From NCBI RefSeq assembly GCF_003086295.3, contig NC_092048.1, forward strand, positions 87,834,626 through 87,898,625: 64,000 nt of DNA, read 5' to 3'. The position numbers were made by a program, and so were the translations under genes. Each line of letters opens with the position of its first letter. Position 1 is the first letter of the stretch. Below the pieces are notes generated by a model. That model saw nothing but the letters and a program-made list of their open reading frames with translations. It ran no database searches and was not told the DNA's origin. Source of the stretch: Arachis hypogaea (lineage: Eukaryota > Streptophyta > Magnoliopsida > Fabales > Fabaceae). Below, in pieces: positions 20,111 to 32,860 of the stretch.

Positions 20111-23100
20111 GTCTTGTGTTGATAACATATTATAAAATAAATAAATAAATAAAGAAGAGAAAATAAATATAAAATAAAAAAATATAAATAAAAATTTCTG
20201 ATATTAATATTCACTAATATTATTATATCAATATAACTAAGATGATTCATATATATTTATTATTATTATCTGTTACAGGAAAAAAAATATTTTTATGTTA
20301 GTATTGTATATTTATAAAAAGAAAAAAAAATATTTTTATGTTAGTATTGTGTATGTATCCTTTGTCTCGGCTTATAATTATTTATATACATATAAAAATC
20401 ATATTTTCAAATTGTATTAACTTTACTCTATTTTGATAAACTGAATTTTTACCATTAACAAAATGAGCCATTTATTAAATGGAGATCCATCTTTATCACA
20501 CCAGTAGAACAATAAAAGTTGTTTTAGGCAGCCATTGAACAAGGTTCAAATGTACGGCAGAGACAAAACCCCATCAACGTCATACCATGAATGTGACTCT
20601 TATTTGGGTCCTTTCTACTATTATTATATGACATTAGTGACCAAAATCGCCAATAAACAAAACGGTCCTTCTGTATTATGCTTCACCCTTTTGATGAAAA
20701 TAGCAATTCATATTTGATAACGAATAAATCAAAATAAGTTAAGATATACAGATAGATTTCTCAGGATTACGTCAGTACGATGTGCCTAACCCCATATTAA
20801 TAAAGCTCACTAAAATTTAGAAAAAACTGGTTTTTCATTACTTTTGAGTGAATATTTAAATTATTCTCTGAAATTACATTTATAATTTAATCTAATTCTT
20901 AAAATTTTAATTTATTTAATTTGATCTCCTAATTTAATATCTGTAAATTATATTAGTCTTCAATTTACAAAATTATTAAATGCTTTGTAGGGAATAAACT
21001 AAGATAAAAAAATTTCAATTACTATTTCAGATAATAGTTAAAAAGTTTAGTGGGTAGCCATCACAAATATGGATTCACGTGGATAAAAAATATTAAATTA
21101 AAAATTAAATTTAGTAAATCAAAATTTTAGAAGTAATTGTATGGACCAATTGAAATATTAACTCTTAATTTTTTTATATGAGAAAGTGTGATATTTTATT
21201 GGGACAAATTTGAATTGACTAGTAGATGTGAATTTTTCAATCTGCATCTCAAAGAACATGGTACATGACTAACTATCATACCGCAAGAGAATCATCAATA
21301 ATTCAAAGGCAAAATCCATCATAAAATATCTAGTTTGGATGGTTTATATTTCTCTTGAAGCTTTTGATTCTTTTTTCTTTTCCAAATAGGAGAAAAAACA
21401 GCTTTTTTTTTTTTTTTTTTTCCAGGATCTTCAAAAACTATTCAATAGTAGATTGACGGTGAAGCTTTAAGCGAGTCCCAATTAGCTATAATTTATAAGG
21501 GGTGATGTTAGGTAGTTAAAAAATAATTACAATATAAAAATGTCATATAAAAATTTTCATTTTTTTGATAAACAAGTAATATGTATTTTTTAATCATTTA
21601 TCTTTCTTATCAACTACTATTTTGCTGTATGTTTGGAGTCATTAATATTTTTTTCAAAATCAATTTCAATTTCTCTCAAATCAAATTCCTAACATTTCTC
21701 AATTACATTATTATCCATTAAAATATAATAATTTTCTGCAAAAATTATAAAAATTAAATTAAAAATTTTTAACAACTTCAACTATACAATTTATATTTTA
21801 CATATAGACTATTAAAAAATAAAACATAAAATATAAAAAAAATTAAAAAATTAATTTTTAAAAATAATTATTAACTGTTATATTAAAATCAATAAATAAG
21901 CATACATATGAATATTAAATAAAAATATTAAAATAATTAAAATTATGACCTATTAATGTGCATATGAGATAATTTGAAAAATACAATAAGATGTATAGTT
22001 TAAAATTTGATAATATTAATTATAAAAATTTATTAATTATAGACATCATATAGGTATGAAATTATGAATATTATGAGTACAAATTATGGATGTTATTAAT
22101 ATGAAATAATGGATGTTATGTGTATGAATCTATGGATGTTATGAGTAAATTTATCAATTGAAGAAATTAATTTAAGAATTTGATATTTTTTTAAATTCAA
22201 TTATGATAAAATTTAAAAACATCTGTGTTAACTTTATAGTTACTTATGCAATAACTAAAAAATGATATGTATATGGATGTAATATCTAATAAACATAAAT
22301 TTAATTTTTAGATATTAGTTGTATGTAATTATGGATGTTATGTATATGAACGTATGAATGTTATGCGTATGAATTTAGTTAGTACAGTATAATTATAAAT
22401 GCACATAAAAGCACAAAAAAAAAAAAATTAAATCAGTTTATTATCATACCTCATCAAAGCTAGTGTGTTTTTCATATTCTCGAAAATTGGTTGACTGACA
22501 ACAACCTCGTCGAGTGAGTTCGTCTGTTGTTCAAATTCTTCATCAGCATCTTCTACCATAGGTACCGTATTAAAGTCGAATTCAAATGTCATACTATTTG
22601 CAATGATAAATGCGATTTCTTGTAAAATTTCTTGACTTATACACTATTGTGCTTGTAATGGTATTAGAGTTATGATTTTTGAATGATCATAATTGAATTA
22701 ATGGAAGGTATATATTACAAAGAATCAAGTGCAATTAAAATGCTTTAACGGAAATAAAGAATTAATGATTTTTTCGTATTTCTATTGATTGATATTAAAT
22801 GCCTTAAAGAAAATAAAGAATCAAGTGCAGTTAACTCAATTAATATATATTATCATTACCGTCCATTCTTATTATTATTATTATTAATATTTAATGTATT
22901 ATTAAATATAAAAATTAAATTATAAAAAAAATATTAAGTATTAATTACAAAAATACCTAATAATAAGAGATATAATATTATAATTAATATGATTAATAAG
23001 TGAAGTTGATAAGAATATAATAAGTAGAATGATAAGAGAGTGAAATAAAAAATAAAATTATTATTAAATGATATAAATAAAATAAATTATCAAAAATTTT

Positions 23101-24400
23101 GATTAATTATGGCTGAAATTTGTTTGTTACCAAACTTTTTTCAATTTATAGATTAAATTCTAGTAACTTAATTGTTATAATCATTATCCTGTTCTCATGA
23201 TCTGAAATATCTTAAGCTACAGGCTTTTGTTTGGTTTTCAATCCTATCCAATTTGCGATCAAAACACGTGATCGGTATTATTTGATCCATATGATTGTTC
23301 TTTTTAAAAATTTTAATTAATTACTTATTGTTTTTATCTTTAATATTTAACATTTAAGGCGTTTTATTTTTGTCCAAAATATTTTGTTATTTTTTTTCAG
23401 TCAAAAATAAAATTTTTGTCTTAAAAAAAAAAAAGACGAAAGAAGTTTGAAGCAAAAATAAAATGTTTAAATATTAAAAAAATTTAAGATTTACTTTAAA
23501 CATTAAAAACTAAATCAATTTTATATTCTATTTTATAACTATTTTTGAGAATTGCATTGGACGGTTAATTGCTTTTTTTTTTTTTTTTCTGATAGAAAGG
23601 CCATAAAAGCATTATTTGAGTCCTCAATTTGAATTATTAAAGAATTCTTTGATTATATTATATCTCTATTGAGTATGATAGTTGATAAATTGAAAGAAAT
23701 CAAAGCTAAATATTGGTTATGAGTAAAAGTAAGTGTGATTAGAAGGCTTGTGAAATTGGTATAATGAGAAGGGGCAGAGGAAATGGAAAGTGTACGGAGT
23801 AAGCATAAAATTAAAGTGAGTTAAACCCAAAGAAAAAGTATTGTAAGTAAGTAGCAAGCATGCCCTCGGTTGATGGAAACTGTTGGTTCTAAGCCAACAG
23901 GTTTTGGCTTTAAAAAGAAAAGATATTGTTCCAAATGAATTGAAATTATTAATGCCGCTTCAACTTCAACAACAACAGACAAGGATCATGGGGTTGTTGC
24001 ACTTTGGTCTTTAGAGATAAGATGTTGATGGATTTGACTAATATACAAATACTAATACCATACAGTGCATCGCTTTAATTTAATGTAATGTAATCTAATC
24101 TAATCTAAGTCCATCCTAGATAACCTCTTGAAACTTGAAAGAGAATATTAATATACTATTATATGTCATTGACATTTTCCTAAAAGATGGAATAATCCCA
24201 CCAAGATGTTCCACTTTCTTGTGTTTTGGATTGGAGTGATGCCTCCATATCGATGTCTAAGATTCACTGTAGCACAATCCATCATATTTCCACTTTCTTA
24301 AATTAATTAATTAAGAAAAGAACATAGCAAAAGGTTTTGTTTAATCAAGTTATAAGTCACATCTCCTTCCTTTTACTATTCAATGAAGTGAGGGAATTCA
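20111..24400. other. AT-rich intergenic region, no clear gene
   Basis: Some 4.3 kb of AT-rich sequence with no supported gene. Visible structure: a duplicated 30-base word (A8-rich, ATATTTTTATGTTAGTATTGT) at about 20278-20352, TATGGATGTTATG-type repeats at 22058-22380, poly-T runs at 21403-21421 and 23572-23588, and a possible minus-strand coding relic at 22443-22600 reading an acidic peptide '...MVEDADEEFEQQTNSLDEVV...' of unknown origin. Short reading frames at 20535 and elsewhere show no domains. Confidence 0.5.
22058..22380. repeat. Imperfect ATGGATGTTATG repeats
   Basis: At least six partial copies of a roughly 24-base phrase built on TATGGATGTTATG(T/A)(G/T)TATGAAT. They are clustered at 22058-22145 and again at 22320-22380, with AT-rich sequence between. 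Confidence 0.65.
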
Positions 24401-24420
24401 TCATGGAAAGAAAATGAATT

Positions 24421-24920
24421 TGTTAGGGATTTGGATATTCTGGGGTGTTCAAAGTCCCATGTCGGATAGTATGGGATGCTTTATATTATATATAAGGAGA
24501 TTAGTTCTTCTCTTTTATTGGCTAATTTTTAAGGTGTGGTTTCTCATTTTTCTTAGTCTCTCTATAGATTATAGTTTCCTGTGTCTCTTATTTTTTATTT
24601 TTTTCAAACCGTTGCTTCAGCAGTTAACTATCCTGTCTATCACATTTGTGTTGTTTGTAGATGTTTGGGGCACCCAGGTATCATGGCCTATTGGGCTGGG
24701 TATGGTAATGTGGCCCAGTTTGGATGATGAATGAATCATGGTCCATTTGATATGGTGATGAGTGCTAAGTACTATTCTATTTGTGGCTGAAGCATGTGAT
24801 GTAATTGTGTGGGTGTGTTGTCTGACAAAAAAAAAAAATAATAATAAATAAATAAAAGTACTATTTGAAACCAAAACAAAAAGGGTACTATTCTTTTCTT
24901 TTTCTGTTAAATACTTACAT
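24421..24920 (+). repeat. Possible solo LTR or TRIM-like repeat
   Basis: Starts TGTTAGGG and contains AAAGTCCCATGTCGGATAG followed by a strong TATA word (TTATATTATATATAAGG, about 24482-24498). I associate this arrangement with short plant LTR repeats. The end is uncertain; a candidate is ...CTTACA near 24919. No target duplicate was found. The 106-residue frame inside is not convincing as a gene. Confidence 0.35.
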
Positions 24921-24972
24921 TTGAGTGTACCTTGTGGTTGACCGGTTCTCACTTAATTGAAAAAATGGGGTC

Positions 24973-24982
24973 TATTTAAATA
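24973..24982 (+). promoter_or_regulatory. Candidate TATA box of the MYB gene
   Basis: TATTTAAATA lies 48 bases upstream of the MYB start codon. The distance leaves a very short 5' UTR, so this is tentative. Confidence 0.3.
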
Positions 24983-25029
24983 GCTTCTAGTTTGTGGTAA
25001 TGCCCTAACAAAAGACAGAGAGAGTGGCA

Positions 25030-25928
25030 ATGGGAAGAAGTCCATGCTGTGACAAAGCTAACGTGAAAAGAGGGCCATGGTCTCATGAAGAAGATGAAAT
25101 ACTCAAAAGCTACCTCAACAAACATGGCTCTGCTGGTAACTGGATAGCTCTTCCTCTCAAAGCAGGTTTCAGATCTCATCTCTCATCTACCTCCTTGTGT
25201 TTGTTTGTTTGTTGCCTGTCATTGTCTCTATCTATCTGACTAATGATGATCAAGGCCTTAAACGCTGCGGGAAAAGCTGTCGTCTGAGATGGCTCAACTA
25301 TCTCAGGCCTCACATCAAGCATGGAGCTTTCACTGACGATGAAGACAAACTTATCTCCACCCTTTATGCTACCATTGGAAGCAGGTAGTAACAACCATCA
25401 ACTACTTAACTTGAATCTTCTTCATTCATTTTATGTATTACGACGTTGTTTCTGTTTGTGTTAAGGTGGTCCCTTATAGCAGCTCAACTACCTGGAAGAA
25501 CTGATAATGATGTCAAAAATCACTGGAACACTAAGCTTAGGAAGAAGTTCTTCGCAGGAGGAATAAACACTGCCAATGCCACTACTGTCCTCAACACTGC
25601 TTCTTCCAAGTTCCCAACTTTCACTCCTCAAATTGAAGCCTTTGATCATAATAACAACACCCCAACTACTTGTTTTGAGTCTGCTGTTTTGGGTTTGTAC
25701 CAAACACCATTCCCAGTTCCATCAAAAATGCTGCCTTTGGAATCAGACATTTCAGCTGCTAATCCCTTGGTAATAAAAGAGAAAGATCATGTTGGTCATC
25801 AGTGGCTTGGTTATTATGCTGAAGAAGATGATGCATTCTTGCTTGATTTTGTGCAAAATGGATTTGCTTATTCTCAATATAAAAACACCCAACTAGACCC
25901 ATCATCATCGTCGTCGTCATATATCTAA
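25030..25928 (+). CDS. R2R3-MYB transcription factor (subgroup 14-like)
   Basis: Three exons, 25030-25165, 25255-25384 and 25466-25928, with GT-AG introns of 89 and 81 bases placed at G46 and R89. These are the conserved intron sites of plant R2R3-MYBs. The predicted product is 242 residues. R2 (about residues 14-62) has W17, W38 and W58. R3 (67-113) has F71, W90 and W109, with '[17 protein letters not shown]'. The start is the ATG of [17 protein letters not shown], typical of the family. The DNA-binding region most resembles the RAX/MYB36/MYB68 group (subgroup 14), which acts in meristem or endodermis development, but the C-terminus (acidic '[10 protein letters not shown]' and a terminal Ser run) gives no diagnostic motif. 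The gene is nuclear and probably intact. It is the only convincing host gene, flanked on both sides by transposon-rich DNA. Confidence 0.93.
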
Positions 25929-27642
25929 TCAATTATATTAATGATAGTAGGATGCAATGAAATGATATTTGAGTTCAATTAAGAGTTGTAGTATCCTTTT
26001 GCATATTATTTAGTCGTGCTCTTTAATATTCATTCATTGTCACGAAAGTTACACCGATATGCGGACGTTAAAGGATCCGGAAATTAAAGGGTCACGAAAG
26101 TTTCGTTGGCTGCTCAAATATACAATTTCCAACAATGCCAGGGTCCCCCCATCTGACAATTATTAACAGCTACCGTTTGTCTCTTTCTGGGGTACCATTA
26201 ATAATAGATCGAGGATGCATTATGATTATGGGACTGCTTCCTGAACCATAAAAGTTCACATATTATACAAATAAATCTCTAAGTATCAATCTATCACATC
26301 CTGTAAACAAGGGTTTAACGATCGTGTGCTAAAAGGATACGTTAAGATTATAAATTAAAAATTTTATAAATATTTAAATTTTTAATACATTTATTTTATA
26401 TTTATTAAATAAAAAAATTTAAAATTTTTTATTAATAATAAATTTTAGGACACAGGCTGACTAAACTCTATAAACAAATACATTATACCATTATCTAATT
26501 AAACACGATATTTGTACAAGACGGCATGCTATTGCTGTGCGTGGACGACGCCATGGTTAGGATCATCAATAATGCATGCAGCCAAATTTTTTGTTGTCAG
26601 GGTCTCCACTGCACCGAACCGCCAAACATTATTGGTGATTGTTTCCATACCACCGTTAATTTGGTAATTGCTCTCGTATCTCAAGATTTGTAAAAAAAAT
26701 TCATATTCCGTATATATAGACTAATATAGTATAGACACGATATCATTAATTCTAGTCAACTAATAATTAAATAATTTTAAAAATTAAAATTTAATATATT
26801 TTAAAAGTATATTAAATATTATTTATATATAAATACTAATATATGTGTACTATTAATTATACATGATTAATTATGATTAAATATTATATTTTATTAAAAT
26901 TAATACAAAATAAAAAAATTTTCTTCTTTTTTTCGTTCTCCTGTGACTTCTAACTCTCAAAAACTAAAGACCCTCAATGCAGAGAAACACTTCACTCTCA
27001 GATCTGAATTTTTGTCGGCAGATTTTTTACTGTTGTCGTTCACCAACACCACCACATTTTTTTTGTCTTTCACTCTTTTGTCTATCTCCATCATCGTCTA
27101 TCGCGTCCTTGGCCTCTATGACCCTAATTTTACCACCTCTGGATCCGCTTCTCCACCAGTGCTATCACGTCTCGCCACTATCTCTCACATCCTGAGCCTC
27201 CGTGACCCCTGTGTGTCCATCTCCTCCGACCCATCAGAGTCGTCGCGTCTCCATCACCATCTGTCATGTCCACCCGTGACCCCTATTCGCACCACCCGCG
27301 TCCAACTCCTCCAACAGCGCCGTCGCGTCTTGCCGTGGCCATTGCATCCGCCATCATTGCCGGTAGTAGTCTATTTCTCCCTCCTGAACCAGGGGTACAA
27401 AGCCAACGGTGATATTGGGTTAGGTTTTCATCTTTCAAAATATTCTCTAGACTTATTTTGGCTATTATCTGAACTTGTCTTGCATCCTCTATTCAAACCA
27501 TGAATTGTATTTTGTTGACTCTCTCTTGGTAATTACCAAATTAATTATTAGCATTGCCATCACATTTAATTTATAGATTAAACTTGCTGTTGTTAATTTA
27601 ATGTGTTTTCAATTACAATAGGTGACTAATGATGATAGAAAG
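25929..27642. other. Intergenic, with a doubtful 186-residue frame
   Basis: AT-rich sequence downstream of the MYB gene. 26943-27503 (+) is open for 186 residues and locally richer in C and G (Ser/Pro/His-rich: '...SSRLHHHLSCPPVTPIRTTRVQLL...'), but has no recognisable domain and may be chance or a decayed gene. Nothing else is seen. Confidence 0.4.
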
Positions 27643-28767
27643 TAGTAATGTCAATCGAGCCCAATATTTTAGGGTTGGCCCTAAACTCTTTAAAATAATT
27701 TCAGCCCACAGCCCCATAAATTATAAAAACATATTTTATAAGTCCTGGCCCTAATTAAGCCCCACAAAAAAAAAATTAAAACTGGGATGGCCCCAACTCC
27801 TCCCTGATGCGGTGCGCTTGTTTCTGCTTCAGAGCCCCAAAGGTGACTTTCTTCTTCTTCTCTCCCTCTCTTAGAGTTTTTGTTTTTCTAGTTTGCTTAT
27901 TTCTGCTTGATTTCAAAATAAAAATTTTTAAATTAGTTCAAATTAGTTTGCTATTGATTCAGAAAAAAATTGGTCATTAATTCAGGGTACCCTATTCATA
28001 ATGAAACCATTAAAAAAGAAAATGAATGTTTGTTGTAATTTACATTGGTTTTATTCTGAAGAAACCAATATGCTAACTGAATTTAGAATATTTAGTTTGC
28101 AAGTAGTAATGGAACCGAATATTGTTGAGCTTCCAATATTCGGTTTGTGCTTTTTTTTAATTGTAATTATGATTGCTTTAGAACCCATAATATCGTTTGT
28201 GAAAGCATCAATTTTCATTGGAGGATATCATTGTATCAGTTGGTTGATAATCTTTTAGTCTTTGATTTGGATTTATCAAAATTAAGTTTCAGTTCTTCAC
28301 TATAATTTTGTACATTTTAAGGGAAAATAATATTTTATTTTGAGAATCAAAAGAGAAATACGATTCTTTGATAAGTCGAAATTATCAAGTTAACTTTGAA
28401 TTTTGAAGTCTTTTATGCAGATGAAAAAAGTTTATGTGTTGATATTTTGGATCCATAAGGCTTGATTTATTCATTCTTTGTACAATTATATTTTTTTGAA
28501 TGTCAAATTGGAGTTTTTTTTTTTTGTTGTTTCTTGACTTCTTGGAATGAAAAGGCTTGTTCGGCAAGATATTTAGGAACATATTTTGTTCTTATTTAGA
28601 TCAGTTGATTATAAAGTGCAATTTAGTGCAAAAGATTATAAAGTGGGTTATTGTTGTTGTAGAATTTTAAATTTTTAATACAAGAATTTCATAATCAATG
28701 AACGTTGTTGTTGTTGCTGTAGTATTTTAATACATATTATTTGAATATGATTAAGAAATTTATAAAC

Positions 28768-29154
28768 ATGGATGATGAGATTGTTTCTGAGACTCCTGTT
28801 TAAGTTTCTGGTAGTGTTGATTCTGATAAAAAAATCTAATGTTTGGAGGTTTTTTAAGAGGATTGAAAAAGACAGAGATGGTATTGAAAAAGCTTAATGC
28901 AATTTTTGTAATCATGAATACAAAATTGAAAAAAAAATCCAAAAACTAAATAGTTACGGGACTTCTTATCTGAGTCATCATATAGTTTCTTGTAAATCCA
29001 TACCCCTCAGAATTAGATTTGATGATGATATATACAGGGGTCTTCCAACCAAAATTTATCAGAATGTTCATCGGAAAAAACTCACTCAGGCGACAGCAAA
29101 TCATGATCTTGAGTTTAGCTTTGTTGAGTATGAGGGTATTAGAGATTGGATTAA
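28768..29154 (+). pseudogene. hAT transposase relic, BED finger part
   Basis: Frameshifted remains of the N-terminus. SNVWRFFKRIEKDRDGIEKA, then C-N-F-C, then a SYGTSYLSHHIVSCK-type segment form a BED zinc finger. Next come 'DQVHRKKLTQATANHDLEFSFVEYEGIRDWI'-like codons up to the Harbinger insertion. Many stops are present. Confidence 0.7.
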
Positions 29155-29420
29155 GGCCCAGTTTGGGTAAATAACTTAAATAAGTTCTTTTGGAAAAAGA
29201 GCTTAAAGTATAAGGACTTTTATTAATAGTAGCTTATAAATAAGTTATTTTGTGTTTGGATTTTTAACTATAGAAGTACTTATTTTAAAGTTATAGCGTT
29301 TGGATAAATAACTCACAAAATACAATTTTTTTTAACATAAGAGAATGGATATTAAAATAACGATAATAACAAATACTTTCCATTATTGAAGGTTGATTTT
29401 ACATAACCAAATCACTAAGA

Positions 29421-30741
29421 TTACAATCGATCAGGCAATTGATTCTTTATTTGTTCTCTAATTAGTTCCATTTTTCTAGTACTTTCAGCATTCGGTTCTT
29501 CCCACGTAATATCATTAGAAACAGGTTCTTCTACTTCACCTTCACCTTCACCCATAAGATCAAAATTTTCATAGAATTCTTCAAATTGTTCATCGCTTGT
29601 GTCATTCCGTCGAATAAAATTGTGTAAAGCCATACAAGCACCAATAATTCGAACCTGTGTGTCTAAAGAAAACGATGGCATGGCACCTAAGATTTTTCAT
29701 CTTGCTTTACAACATCCAAATGAGCGTTCAATTGTACATCTAAGGCTAGAATGATAATAGTTGAATACTTCATTTCTTCCTCTTGCTCTGGGATCCAATC
29801 TAAAATGTGGAAGATGGTATCTGTGACCTTTATAAGGACCTAAGAACCCCATAAAACACGGATAGCCAGAATCTACCAAGTAGTACTTATCTAGCAAAAA
29901 TTTAGTGCACCACAAAATCAGTTAATAAAAATAAAGAGTTTAATCTAATATAAATAATATCAGTCTCAAATATGCTAACCTTTAGGAGGAAGAGGGAAAT
30001 GAAGGCTTTGTCTACGCACAGCTTGATTGAAAATTTTGGTATCGTGTGCAGATCCCTCCCAACCTGCCCATACAAATGTGAAACACATGTTAAAATCACA
30101 TACTGCCATCACATTTGTAGTTGTAATCCCCTTTCTACCAATGTATGGAATTTTCTTGTCGGCAGGAACAACAACAGGTATATGAGTTCCATCTATTGCA
30201 CCAATGTAATTTTTAAAATATGGATAATATCTTTCATCATTTTTAATTTCCACTGGAGTATCTGTAAATTGTGGATCAGTTGGTTGAATAATATGTTGAG
30301 CAAGCTTGCAAACAGCATCCAATACACAATGAAATTGTCTAGAAATAGTTTCCCTGAATGTTGGAATCTCTCTTCTGCATTACGTATTGAACCTGGCTGT
30401 CCAATGATATATAAAAATATACCTACTTGTTCATGAATTTCAATCCCTTTTGTTGTCTTCAGATTGTAAGTACTTTGTAAAACATCACAGAGATGAAGGA
30501 ACACAAGCTTTTTCATCCTAAATTGCTGGTAGCAACGAATAGGATGCCCATTTAAAAGTTCATTTACCCAACTACTTCCTGTCAACCTTGAAGTTCTTCG
30601 TGGATTTTTCACAACGTACTTTAGAAAATAATCAACACAAGTTGCGATTGTTATTAAAGTCATTGTCTTCTTTTTACGTTTGGCTGCGACCTTTTGTTTG
30701 TTTTCAAATTCTTCGTCTGACACATTTGTATTTGACATCAA
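29421..30741 (-). pseudogene. Harbinger transposase (DDE superfamily 4)
   Basis: Two exons: 30741-29980 and 29890-29421, with a GT-AG intron. Start MSNTNVSDEEF. The catalytic acids are visible: first D in 'YIGAIDGTHIPV', second D in '[10 protein letters not shown]', E in '[12 protein letters not shown]'. The N-terminal part has the helix-turn-helix-like 'MTLITIATCVDYFLK...GHPIRCYQQFRMKKLVFLHLCDVL'. Two lesions are present: a one-base loss near 30345 after 'RFQHSG' shifts the frame into 'ISRQFHCVLDAVCKL', and a TGA at 29697-29699 replaces the expected W in 'CKARWKILG'. The protein would cut and paste the element together with the SANT partner. This copy is inactive. Confidence 0.9.
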
Positions 30742-30931
30742 ACTTTCAGTTGAGCTGTTAGATATCCTGTTATACAAATATTTTAAACTAATATCAAAAT
30801 AAACACTAGTTCACATATTAAATATAAAATAGCAAACAACTATAGAAAATAATAAAAAAATATAATCATAGAAAATATTTTTTGAACAACACATAAATAT
30901 ATTAAAAAGAGACATTCTAACAAAAAAAACT

Positions 30932-32484
30932 TTAAGAACCAGACACATCTGCTAAACTATGAGTCTTCAACCAACCAAGTTGTAAGGCAGAATCTTCTAG
31001 TCCCATAAAAATCTCTCTATTCGACCTTTTTGCCATTAGTCTTGTAGCTATAAAGAATATATCACTCCTCACTTCTAGCCCAGGTAATTGTTTGAGAACA
31101 GCTAAACAAGTAGATATACTTGGTACGTTATTTTTATGAGCTATTTCGTTGGCCTTTTCTTCTTCAAACACATTAATTATACGTTCTAGTTGAGTTGAAA
31201 GTTGAGAGGCTCCAGACCCTTTTCCAACATTTCTTCTCTTTTGTCTCATTGCACTAGAAGGCGTTGATTCATCATTTAACTCATCTTCTAAACCTTCTTC
31301 CTCATTACCATTATCTTCGTCATTATATCTATCGTTATAACTATCATTTATATCTTCAGAAGGTGCCCATGCACCTACACCAGTAGCTACAACATCTTCA
31401 AAAAGGAACTCCATTTCATCAAGATGTTTTGGACCTTCCTCTCTAACTTTTGCCACATCAGGATTTTCCTATGAGACGATAAAATGACAATTAAAAATCT
31501 CTCGATAAAATTGATATTTCTGAAATAGTTTTAAAAAATACAACATACCTGAATCTTAGCATCCCACCAATCATCACTTGCTTGTATGGTCTTCTTAATA
31601 GGATCCCAACCAAGACCAGTCTCTTTTCCTTTTAGTTTAGCCCATAGTCCCCATTCTCTTTTCATAGCCTCCCACTTGTTTTTAAATTGTTTAGACTCAT
31701 AATTTAAACCAATCTCTTTCAAGAATTTTGTTTTTAAATTTGCCCAACCAACTTTGTTAAAATGTGTTCCAGGTCTATTTCCAGCCACCATCTCTTCTTT
31801 ACATATTTTCATGAATATAACAGTATTTCGTTCATTCCAATCAGCTTTAAATTTTCTTCCAGACTTGCCACTTTCATGAATTTGTTGGGGAAGAACATAA
31901 AAAAAAAGAAAATTATAAAACTAATTATAAAAATAATAGCAAGTTGTATAAAAATAAAATCACATATAAAAAAAATAAAATTAAAATCACATATAAAAAA
32001 ATAAAATCACATATAAAAAAAATAAAATTAAAATCACATATAAAAAAATAAAATTAAAACTGTGATTTCAAAGCATACAAACTATTCAATACAAATTTAA
32101 TAATAAAAATAGAATAATAAAATGATAAAAAAAAAATTACCTGAAAGGAATATATGCTGGTTCAGATGGAACAGAAGATGGTGGTGAAGGGTCAATACTT
32201 CCAGCAGATGAATCATTACGTGAAAATGGTGGTGGAGGGCCAACACTTCCAGTAGATGGAACAATTGCGTGAGGATGATGGTGGAAGGCCAGTGCTTCTA
32301 GAAGATGGAACCTTGCGTGAAAATGGTGGTGGAGGGCCAGTATTTCCAGCAGAAACAGGAAACATTTTTCCACAGAATCAAGAACGAAAGTAAATTTTTT
32401 TGTTTTGAAATCAATTTTTTTTTCACTGAAGTGATGAAATGACTTATCAAAAATGAGAAAGTCATCTATTTTTACTTCTCCCAA
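30932..32484 (-). CDS. Harbinger ORF1, Myb/SANT-like protein
   Basis: At least three exons: about 32484-32142 (Pro/His-rich N-terminus), about 31878-31549, and 31468-30932, with GT-AG junctions at 31549/31468. Exon 2 carries the trihelix-like Myb/SANT domain: 'FKADWNERNTVIFMKICKEEMVAGNRPGTHFNKVGWANLKTKF', then 'YESKQFKNKWEAMKREWGLWAKLKGKETGLGWD' and a W-W pair. Exon 3 is acidic and ends 'REIFMGLEDSALQLGWLKTHSLADVSGS', the common C-terminal helix of these proteins. The partner binds the transposon ends and carries transposase to the nucleus. I see no stop inside exons 2 and 3; the start in exon 1 is uncertain. Confidence 0.75.
31955..32058. repeat. A-rich minisatellite in Harbinger ORF1 intron
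   Basis: Tandem phrases of TAAAATCACATATAAAAAAA with or without an extra TAAAAT, about five units. It lies in the inferred first intron. Confidence 0.8.
32175..32350 (-). repeat. ~58-bp coding repeats in Harbinger ORF1 exon 1
   Basis: Three to four imperfect units built on GTGGTGGAGGGCCAGTACTTCCAGCAGATGG-like wording encode a repeated Pro/His-rich segment (PPPPF..., HHHPH..., HHHFH...). Confidence 0.7.
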
Positions 32485-32610
32485 AAGCTATAAATTAACT
32501 TTTCGGGAAGTTAAAAGCTCTTCTTAAAAATAGTGCCAAACACGCTTATCGTAACTTTTCATAATTCAAAAGTAAAAAAAAGTAGCTTTTGTGCGTTCCC
32601 AAACGGGCTC

Positions 32611-32860
32611 TAATTACATTAGTCCAACGATTGTAATAATGTCTTCTAGAAACACTTTAGTTTCAGATCTTAAAATGATTTATTCAACAGAGAAAGAAAA
32701 ATTAAAGAAGAAGATGTCTAGGATATCTAATAGAATTTGTTTGACATCTTATGTGTGGACAGCATCTACCACTGAAGGATATATTTGTCTGACAGCTCAT
32801 TTTGTTGATGAGAATTGGCGACTAGTGAGTAAGATTTTGAATTTTTGTCGAATGATTCCT
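32611..32860 (+). pseudogene. hAT transposase relic, central part
   Basis: Resumes the hAT frame directly after the Harbinger target duplicate. It reads '...SRNTLVSDLKMIYSTEKEKLKKKM' and then '...NRICLTSYVWTASTTEGYICLTAHFVDENWRLVSKILNFCRMIP', the start of the DDE core (normally TSDVW, with D the first catalytic residue; here Y replaces it). It is cut at 32860 by a MITE. Confidence 0.85.

Larger units (their letters stand above)
29155..32610 (-). mobile_element. PIF/Harbinger DNA transposon
   Basis: 3,456 bp flanked by TAA (29152-29154 and 32611-32613), the 3-bp target type of this superfamily. The ends are GGCCCAGTTTGGG and, reversed, GAGCCCGTTTGGG. It carries both expected genes: a DDE_4 transposase and a Myb/SANT-like partner, both on the minus strand. 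It sits in the middle of the hAT coding region, whose frame resumes exactly after the TAA. Confidence 0.93.

Noticed and set aside
26943..27503. 186-residue plus-strand frame downstream of the MYB gene
   Set aside because: No domain, low-complexity Ser/Pro/His content and no splice context. Left as doubtful, not called a gene.
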